DNA from: Eustoma russellianum
Lineage: Eukaryota > Streptophyta > Magnoliopsida > Gentianales > Gentianaceae
Assembly: GCA_036186865.1 (NCBI GenBank)
Contig: AP025056.1
Location: forward strand, 26,083,346-26,147,345
Length of the DNA stretch: 64,000 nucleotides
Reading direction: 5' to 3'
Under the pieces are notes generated by a model that saw nothing but the letters and a program-made list of their open reading frames with translations, was not told where the DNA came from and did not search any database. Position 1 is the first letter of the stretch. Each line of letters begins with the position of its first letter. Shown in pieces: positions 57,217 through 64,000 of the stretch. Made by a program: the position numbers and the translations under genes.

Positions 57217-59822
57217 ATGGATTTGCTGGGATCTCCACTAGCCCACTTGCAATCGGCTTGTGCCAGTCTTACAGAGCAGGTTCCACCTCAACAACTCCAT
57301 CCGGCGCTTCAAATTTTCTCCACTCGTTCATCTGGAAGGAGGTTATTACTTGCTGTGGGTACCTCGTCTTATGCCTTGATAACATTTGCTACCAATGCAT
57401 CAAGTTGCTGGTCCATTTCCGCACCACAAAAATTTGTTGAGCTTCCAAATTCTGGTGGTGTCAGAGTATTGGACCTTCGAGTTGCAGATGGAGACTTTCC
57501 GGTTGCTGGTGATAAGGTAATACAGCATAATTTTTTTATTTTTAATTTTTTTAACGTTTTCTAATACTAACATTGCATATGCAATTATGCCACCTTAGTC
57601 TTATGGCACTAAAAATTGACTAGTAAAAGTTGTCATTGCAATTTTTTGATAATTACGTGCAAGATAAGAGCTTTTGGCATATGCAACCGGGAAACTTTAG
57701 ATGTCTGCAAAGAATTACAAGTCCAATGTTGGTACATCCTAAATGTATATCCATGTTGTTTTCAGTTTACATATGCTGTATTTTATTTGTCAGCTTCCGG
57801 TTGTTTAATTATAAATTTTCATGTTGGTTGAAAAAGGTTGCAATTCATTACTACGGAAGGTTAGCTGCAAAACAAGGATGGCGATTTGACTCCACATATG
57901 ACCACAAAGACAAAACTGGAGAAGCTGTTCCTTTTGAGTTTGTCATCGGTTCAGGAAAAGTAAGGATTCATGCTATTTTAATTTGTATTAACATGCTGGA
58001 GAGCTTAAGGGAGCAAATAGCTATTTGTGTTAACATGTTTGGAGAGCTTATTGGGAGCAAATAACAATGTGTTCTTATAACTTGTTATGTTCATGATAGT
58101 AGCTAATCTCTTCAATATTCGGCAACTAACATCATGTTTGTAAATTACCTAAAAATTCAAAGTATTACCAATTTTTGACTGACAAGGAAGAACTTTAACC
58201 AGGCACGAGTTGGAAGCTATGAAGCTGGCTAAACTTGCATTAGACCGTAATCGACTCGATTGTTATACAGCTTCCCTGTGAATTATTTAATTAGAGAAAG
58301 CCGGGAATGCAGTTTATGCTGAAACCCGGTCTGTGTACTTGCCAAAAAAAAAAGCTGGTCTGTGTTCTGGACTTCATGACTTTGGATGCTTTATTGTGAG
58401 ATAATAATGACATATGACCAAAGTTAGGGGTGGCTAGTATATAAGATAAGATGAGGAAGGGGAGACTGAGATGGTTTGGGCATGTCAAGAGGAGACACAC
58501 AACGACGTCTGTCAGAGCAGTTGAAAGCATCATTATAGAGGGGAATAGGAGTAAAGATAGACTCAAACAGTCAAACTGACTTGGGATGAGCGGATTATGC
58601 ATGATCTACTAGATTTGCACCTCTTTGTGGACATGGTTCATGATAGGAGTTCATGGAGACAGATGATTAAGGGTGACGAGGTTTAGACAGGAATAGGGAC
58701 ACCTTAGAGTATATTTAGGGGGCTTAGATACTCTCTACACTTTAGGTTGTCTTTGCACTTTTTTATTTTTTGTTTTTTGCTTTTTGTCTTTGTCTTGCAT
58801 TATTACGGATATAGACTGTTATGACTATTTTAATATCGGAAGCTTTCTATGTGTATTTACCAGATTCCTCACTAACACACTAGCATACTATATCCGTATT
58901 ATTGTGTCATCTATACAGGTACATGTAGAGCCAGGGTCTTACTGGAAGCAAACTCTCTACCCCTGGGGATGGAAGTATTGTTTGCGTGCCTCTCACCCCC
59001 AGACCTTAACGATAACTTTTGTTGTGTTGGGGTATATTGAGTATGATTGATTGATTAAAAAAAACTATAAGGTCAAAATCACTCACAATTTTGAGATGAA
59101 ATTAAACAAGGAAATAAACCCAGTTGAATGTTGAATTTCAAAGCAACTGGGTGGATCATGTTCATATGATACATGAAATACAATCTAAATGTTTGAACCT
59201 AAATGGATAACGAGAGATAAATGTGCAAATTTGGTGAGTTATTACTGCCATGTCAGGCAATCAATAATCCTGAATGTTTCATCTTTCACTCACCTCCCAC
59301 CCCCTGTTTCTTTTGAGTTTGAAGGTTATTAGAACAGCTCATCAAGTGCACAAATATTTGGAGATAAACCAAATGGCTATGCAATTGTTGGGCCAATATG
59401 ATATATGTTTGTTTGAAGTTTCTGATGAACTTCATATTGTGTTGATAGGATTTTTCCTATAGGGTTTTCTTCTCTATTATCGTGCAAGTGAGAGTATTAT
59501 CTTTGTTGCAACATGAGAAAGAATATTCCAACCCCCTTCCCCACCCCTGAAAAAACTGAAGAAAAAAAAAACGAATTGAGAACATTGGACGACTTCCCCT
59601 AGCAAAAACCATGTGCTCTATCTATTTCACTCTCGTGCTTTTTGGTTGCTTGGTTATTAAAATAGTATACAAACTGTAGCTTACATGGGCTATGCACTAT
59701 TTCAGGTTATATCAGGAATTGAATCAGCTGTAAAATCAATGAAAGTTGGCAGTATTCGACGAGTCATCATCCCTCCATCTGAAGGTTATCAGAATACAAC
59801 TCAAGAACCCTTACCACCCAAT
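57217..59822 (+). CDS. FKBP19: FKBP19-like chloroplast FKBP-type peptidyl-prolyl isomerase, first three coding exons
   Basis: Exons 57217-57516, 57837-57959 and 59706-59822; all introns are GT-AG and in phase 0, giving 180 residues. Exon 1 starts MDLLGSPLAHLQSACASL; an upstream in-frame ATG at 57187 is less likely. Residues 1-75 look like a thylakoid-lumen presequence: serine-rich, a twin arginine at 41-42, then a hydrophobic core (LLLAVGTSSYALITFA). The FKBP fold follows: ELPNSGGVRVLDLRV, VAIHYYGRLAAKQGWRFDST, VPFEFVIGSGKVISGIE, GSIRRVIIPPSEGYQN. FKBP12 active-site Tyr26, Phe36, Asp37, Phe46, Val55, Ile56 and Tyr82 have counterparts, but Trp59 is Ile, so isomerase activity may be weak. This matches what I remember of Arabidopsis FKBP19. 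The last exon (final strands, about 40-50 residues) is not found before 64000; copia element E lies in the following intron. Confidence 0.9.
58423..59070 (+). mobile_element. RTE-like LINE, 3' remnant in FKBP19 intron 2
   Basis: The plus strand encodes the C-terminal tail of a LINE reverse transcriptase: KMRKGRLRWFGHVKRR (about 58447-58494), SVRAVESIIIEGNRSK, then after a frameshift LTWDERIMHDLLDLHL and DRSSWRQMIKGDE, and TAG at about 58683. The 3' part includes GAGCCAGGGTCTTACTGGAAGC and CTCTCTACCCCTGGGGATGG and ends GATTGATTGATTAAAAAAAA at about 59068. This is the usual 3' end of plant RTE LINEs and of the SINEs that share their tails. It is truncated and dead, in the same direction as the host gene. 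Confidence 0.8.
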
Positions 59823-60485
59823 GTAAGTTTGGAAATTGTGATTTATATCCCTGGACAATTTAATCACGTCGGTTCAACTTTTTTGTAAGTGATTAGATGA
59901 GAGTAACAAAGATGAAGGATTGGAGTTTTCAGATATCTGCATCATTTATACAATGTTCAAGTAGCACTACTTCTCTTCATTCCAGAGTAAGAAAAGATTA
60001 CGTTCCAACAAATTTCTTCATTCCAGAATAAGAAAAGATTACATTCCAACAAATAGTTCAGTTTGTAACTTGAAAGCATGTGACCTGTGGAACCCAGGAA
60101 AAGTAAAAGGAAAATACTGATATATATTTTGAGGCAAAGAATACCAAAGGCCACTAAACTATTGCCAGAGGAACATTTTGGTCACTAATCGTTTTCTTTC
60201 TTTTTTAGCATTTTGACCACTCTACTTTTAAACACGTAACATTTTGGCCACTCCGGTGATTTTCCCCGGCGACGTGGCTGGAATAGAAGGATAATTTACT
60301 CTTTTCAATGGGTTATCATCTCCACCTCATCTCTCCATCTTCCTTTACCACTTCTCTTCTCCACTGTTACCGGCGGCCCTCTGCTTCCGTACCTTCAACC
60401 GCCGCCACCACCACAAGCCACTGCCATCAAGTTAACAACCGATGATGATCCGGAGCCATGCATGGGCATGTCCATGGATTGCATC
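59823..60485. other. FKBP19 intron 3 start, no exon found
   Basis: Begins with the donor GTAAGTTTGG. It contains a direct repeat of about 38 bp (CATTCCAGA(G/A)TAAGAAAAGATTAC at about 59981 and 60020). From 60150 there is a block beginning CCAAAGGCCACTAAACTATTGCC, of the kind seen in dispersed plant repeats. From 60360 there is a GC-richer stretch without an open frame. No sequence resembling the expected terminal FKBP exon is present. Confidence 0.55.
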
Positions 60486-60685
60486 TGTATGAATATTATG
60501 TCAGAATATGGAAAAAAAAAGGAAACTAAATAGTTACTGTGATTTCATTATATCTTTGATTGATATCATTATTAAAGTGATAGTTATCCTAAATCTCTTG
60601 ATTGTATCCTCCATTGTATTATTTAAACAGGATCAAGGTCCTGTTATCAGTGAATAAGAAAAACCAATTTTGGTGTTTGTTAACA
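60486..60685 (+). repeat. E 5' LTR (about 200 bp)
   Basis: TGTATGAATATTATG to TTTGTTAACA. The right end is fixed by the adjoining primer site. The left end is my choice of the first suitable TG and cannot be verified without the 3' LTR. Confidence 0.65.
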
Positions 60686-60700
60686 TGGTATCAGAGCTAG
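60686..60700 (+). other. E primer binding site (initiator Met tRNA)
   Basis: TGGTATCAGAGCTAG directly after the LTR end. Confidence 0.85.
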
Positions 60701-60770
60701 CATTCATCCTCAAAACGATGAACTGCAAAAGCTTATCACTTACCTAGAAGCCCACCTGTTAACCTTTCTC

Positions 60771-61960
60771 ATGGCTGACCAAACGCCCCAGTCAAGCACA
60801 TCACAGTCTGGAGAGGCAACCAACCCTATGACTGAACCAATGAACCTGTCCTAAGTATTAGAGTTACTGCAAAAATGGGCACCCAGATCACGCCCAGCAG
60901 AAAACTCTTCCAATGCGCAAATCAACCTCACCGAAAAATTGAATGACCATAACTATGCAATCTGGGCTAGAAAGATCAGACTGACTATCGACGGGAGGGG
61001 AAAGCTCAGACACATCACAGCTCCCCTCCCCAAAAGGAGGATCCAACGTGTGAACAATGGAGACAGACTGATTCCACAGTGCTAACGTGGATATTAGAAA
61101 ATATAGAGCCGGATATTGTCAATCAATATATTGACTATCCAACCTCATGAGACTTATGGAAAGGCTTGGAGTCCACATACAGCAGTGTTAAGGATCCACT
61201 GCAAATATATAACTTGATGGTTAAAGCCAACCACTTGAAACAGGGACCCTTACCGTTGGAACGGATCTACAGCCAGCTCCAATCGGTTTGGAAAGAAATT
61301 GACCGAAGGTTACCCAATCCTATGCACTGTCCATAAGACATGAATCTTTACAATGAAATCCAACAACAAAATCGATTGTATCAGTTTCTTCAAGTTATCA
61401 ATGACGAGCATGACACTGCAAAACGGGACATCTTAAAAAACAGATCCTCTTCCCTCCATCGAAGAAACTTATTCTCAGATTAGAAGGGAAGCACACCGTG
61501 GGCTATTATGAAAGGAGGAGACATACAAACAGACGGACAAAATGCAGGCATAGGTAGTGGACTGGTCTCACGCGCAGACCAGGTCTGCACCGAATCAAGC
61601 GCGAAGAAGGAAAGGAGGGGGGCGGTCAGAACAGGGGAGAGGTGCTCCCTCTGGATCCTCATCCTGCAATGATGAAAAAGCTCACCCTCGCTGCAGCCAT
61701 TGCGGAGGAAGCAGGCATACTACAGAAGGCTGTTTCCATCGGATTGGGTATCCGGAGTGGTGGCCGGATACACGCAAGAGAGGCAAGAAAGGAGGCATGG
61801 TCAATTCAGCCACGGGCAGTCCGCAGACTGCCATCGATGGACTGGAGGAGCATGGCTTTAGAGGAATGGCGGGCAGACAGAATGAAGAAGAGAAGATTCC
61901 AGAAACAGAAAGAGGAGGAGAGTTAAGGAGAGGCGGTCGAAACCCTACAGGAGAGAGGGG
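60771..61960 (+). pseudogene. E copia gag, heavily mutated
   Basis: A start MADQTPQSSTSQSGEATN at 60771 leads within 30 residues to a stop. The same frame continues LTEKLNDHNYAIWARKIRLTIDGRGKLRHI (about 60930-61020), the typical opening of a copia gag of the UBN2 type. Frames then change repeatedly. The frame 61557-62570 carries the zinc knuckle CSHCGGSRHTTEGC (61692-61733) followed by GYPEWWPD, a familiar pairing in copia gag. Confidence 0.8.
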
Positions 61961-62089
61961 GGATTTCCCTTTTAAAGGTAAAGGGCCTAGCAGTAAATTG
62001 CATCTAGGCCCCTCCTTTTATTTGTTAACAGAACTTAACCCCCCATGTTTATATTCTAATCAAAACAGTCTGTGTTTTCCTCATAAGAC

Positions 62090-63817
62090 AAAAAAAGATC
62101 CTCGATGGATATTTGATTGTGGCACGACTGATACAATGTCGTATAATATCACAGACTTCTACCAATATTCTCGCCCCAGAAAAAAATTTATCCGAAATGC
62201 CAATCGGGGTTGTTCACCCGTTCAAGGAGCGGGGAGCATTCCGCTGATTCCATCCCTTTCCTTACAAAACTGTCTATATGTCCCTTCACTGTCTCATAAA
62301 TTATTGTCTATCAGTCATCTTACCAAAGAATTGAACTGTACAGCACTAATCCATCTTACCTTCTGCCTTCTGCAGGATATCCAGACATGGAAGATAGTTG
62401 GGCATGGTTCTGAGCGGAATGGACTCTACTTTGTTGACGATATGGACCAACAAGGGGCGATAGCGCTTACTCACGGGACGGTTGACCGGAAGGGCTGGTT
62501 GCGGTATCTCCAGTTGGGTCATCCCTATCTAGGGTATTTAAAAATGCTATTCCCTGATATTTTTTCTTAGTACTTTACTTTACCTTGTGAGACATGTATT
62601 ATTTCAAAAAGCCATAAACATGCATATCCACCAAATAATACTAGATCCAATCGTCCGTTTTCTCTTGTTCATTCTGATGTTTGGGGCCCATCACCATCTC
62701 CAAGTCCAAATGAGTTATCTTATTTTTTGTTATTTGTTGATGACTGTACCAGAATGACATGAGTCTACTTTCTCAAACACAAATCTAAGGTATTTTCCAA
62801 GTTTACTACTTTTTACCAAATGGTTACAACACAATATCACACGAAAATTCAAATTCTCCGCACACACAATTGTGGGAAAATCTGAATAAATCCTTCTTTG
62901 AGTTCTTCCGTGAACATGGATTAATACACCAAACTATATGCCCAGATACCCCACAGCAAAACGGGGTAGATGAACGAAAAAAACCGCATTCTCCTTGAAA
63001 TTACTCAATCACTTATGCTTGAGTCAAAGGTATCAGTACAGTATTGGCCTGAAGCAGTTGCTACAACCAATTACCTATTAAACCGTCTACCAACAAAAAT
63101 CCTCAAATACCAAACACATCTTGATTTACTGGCTCAATTTCATCCAATACCCACATACCTTACTCTCTCTCCCTGCATCTTTGGCTGCACAGTCTATGTC
63201 CACATACCCAGGGCACACCGCTCGAAACTTGATCCCTGTGCCACTAAATGTGTATTTGTCGGAAACGGGGTAAATCAAAAGGGGTACCGATGCTTCGATC
63301 CACAAACCCACCGAGTGTACACCACCATGGAATGTAACTTCCTAGAAACAAAATATTTTTTCCATAACCACCCTCGTTCTCAGGGGAAGCACACACAGAT
63401 CGACTCACTCGGTTGGTTACACACACCTATCCTTCCGGAAGCTGTTCCAACAGGAGGAATAGACCAAACCACCGGACCAACTTCGAACAACGTGGCCGAG
63501 TCCAGTACGCCTGACCATAACCTAGTATCAACCTCAAATGAATCCCCTGTGGTAAGTCAGCCTGGTAAAACCCCATCCTCTCCTGAAAAGCAGTTTCTTG
63601 AGATCTCTAACCCAGTGCAGGAACATCCTAAATTCATAGAGATAGGATACACGTTACCACCACGGAAAAACAGAGGAATCCACCAGTCCGATATAAGCCA
63701 GAATACAGATCAAAGAATTCAAGCTATCCGATAAATCAAGAGAAGGGACATCTCCTCGGATACAGCCCTTGCATTCCACACGTCTCTATACTCTGAGTGT
63801 ATCCCTAGGACAGTAGA
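62090..63817 (+). pseudogene. E copia pol: protease and integrase, truncated before RT
   Basis: Protease: WIFDCGTTDTMS at about 62106-62141, where the usual DSG reads DCG. Then LYVPSLSHKLLSISHLT, a GAG-pre-integrase segment LGHPYLGYLKMLFPD (about 62515-62560) with CETC in another frame (about 62587), VHSDVWGP and a stop after FVDDCTRMT (62760). Several frame changes follow to 62970. The frame 62970-63734 holds the integrase C-terminal part (YWPEAVATTNYLLNRLPT, CIFGCTVYVHIP, KCVFVGNGVNQKGYRCFDP). A further frame reads SLYSECIPRTVD up to about 63817, the region normally just before RT. Confidence 0.83.
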
Positions 63818-64000
63818 TGTAGAGAAATACACTAGTATACGGATACAATACATGCTGTGTACATATATATATACACACCACCATATATAGAATAAAAGAT
63901 AATCAATATGTATAATAAATATTATATCCGTTAGAAAAGGCTGAAGATCTTGTTCACTCCTGTCACTTTCTTATTCTACCCGTTAGACTGAAAAGTGGAA
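63818..64000 (+). repeat. Possible LTR start of a further insertion into E
   Basis: The E pol reading is lost at 63817, in the linker where copia proteins continue toward RT, and a TG at 63818 begins TGTAGAGAAATACACTAG. The following AT-rich sequence with CATATATAGAATA has the look of a short copia LTR (compare TGTAGAAATATACTC of B). There is no partner copy or target duplication in the window to prove it. Confidence 0.35.

Larger units (their letters stand above)
60486..63817 (+). mobile_element. Element E: degenerate short-LTR Ty1/copia element in the FKBP19 intron
   Basis: A 200-bp 5' LTR (60486-60685), an adjacent primer site, a broken gag with zinc knuckle, then protease, integrase and the linker toward RT. 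The RT, RNase H and 3' LTR are not in the window, and the coding signal ends at about 63817. There are many stops and frameshifts. The sequence is unrelated in detail to A1, A2, B and C; the short LTR and NYAIWARKIRLTIDGRGKL gag opening suggest a different copia lineage, which I do not name. Confidence 0.82.

Noticed and set aside
57630..58064. A 144-codon frame through FKBP19 exon 2.
   Set aside because: Only 57837-57959 matches the family and it is flanked by proper splice sites; the rest of the frame is intron.

Overview
This window is plant nuclear DNA, most likely from a large-genome eudicot; I cannot name the species. The evidence is nested Ty1/copia and Ty3/gypsy LTR retrotransposons with initiator-methionine-tRNA primer sites, a chromodomain integrase of the plant Tekay/Del kind, a plant RTE-like LINE tail, a MULE-type MITE, and an intron-containing gene for a chloroplast FKBP immunophilin. 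Two runs of exactly ten N show that it comes from a scaffolded assembly. I see no CRISPR, bacterial operon or RNA gene.

Layout, 1-45084: a five-element nest with an unambiguous insertion order. A1 is an old SIRE-like copia element whose 5' part lies left of the window (1-1393, 24133-24934, 42592-45084). A2, a second SIRE-like copia element (1394-24127, target duplication GATAT), sits in the last codons of A1 pol. G1, a minus-strand LARD-like relative of Tekay gypsy elements (1751-13923, duplication CGATC), sits in the 5' LTR of A2. B, a non-autonomous copia element (24935-42586, duplication ATGAC), sits in the 3' LTR of A1 and carries a rearranged piece of a host PDR-type ABC transporter gene. 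G2, a chromodomain Tekay/Del element with decayed gag-pol (29685-42292, duplication TATAC), sits inside B just after the last pol codons of B.

Layout, 45085-52289: an inverted gag scrap of SIRE type, then element C. C has gag but no pol between its LTRs (a TR-GAG-like derivative), and its 5' LTR is truncated.

Layout, 52290-64000: the gene-bearing side. A MULE-type MITE with a 9-bp duplication is distorted by a palindromic segment that looks like an assembly artefact next to an N gap. After about 3.9 kb of non-coding DNA come three coding exons of an FKBP19-like thylakoid-lumen immunophilin (57217-59822). An RTE-type LINE remnant lies in its second intron. The following intron is broken by a degenerate short-LTR copia element, E (60486 onward), and the terminal FKBP exon is not in the window.

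None of the transposon reading frames is intact: all carry stops, frameshifts or deletions. The most informative points are the fully resolved nest, the gene-fragment capture with an internal inversion in B, the two non-autonomous architectures (G1 and C), the strict 189-190 bp subrepeats in gypsy LTRs, and the probable palindromic misassembly.
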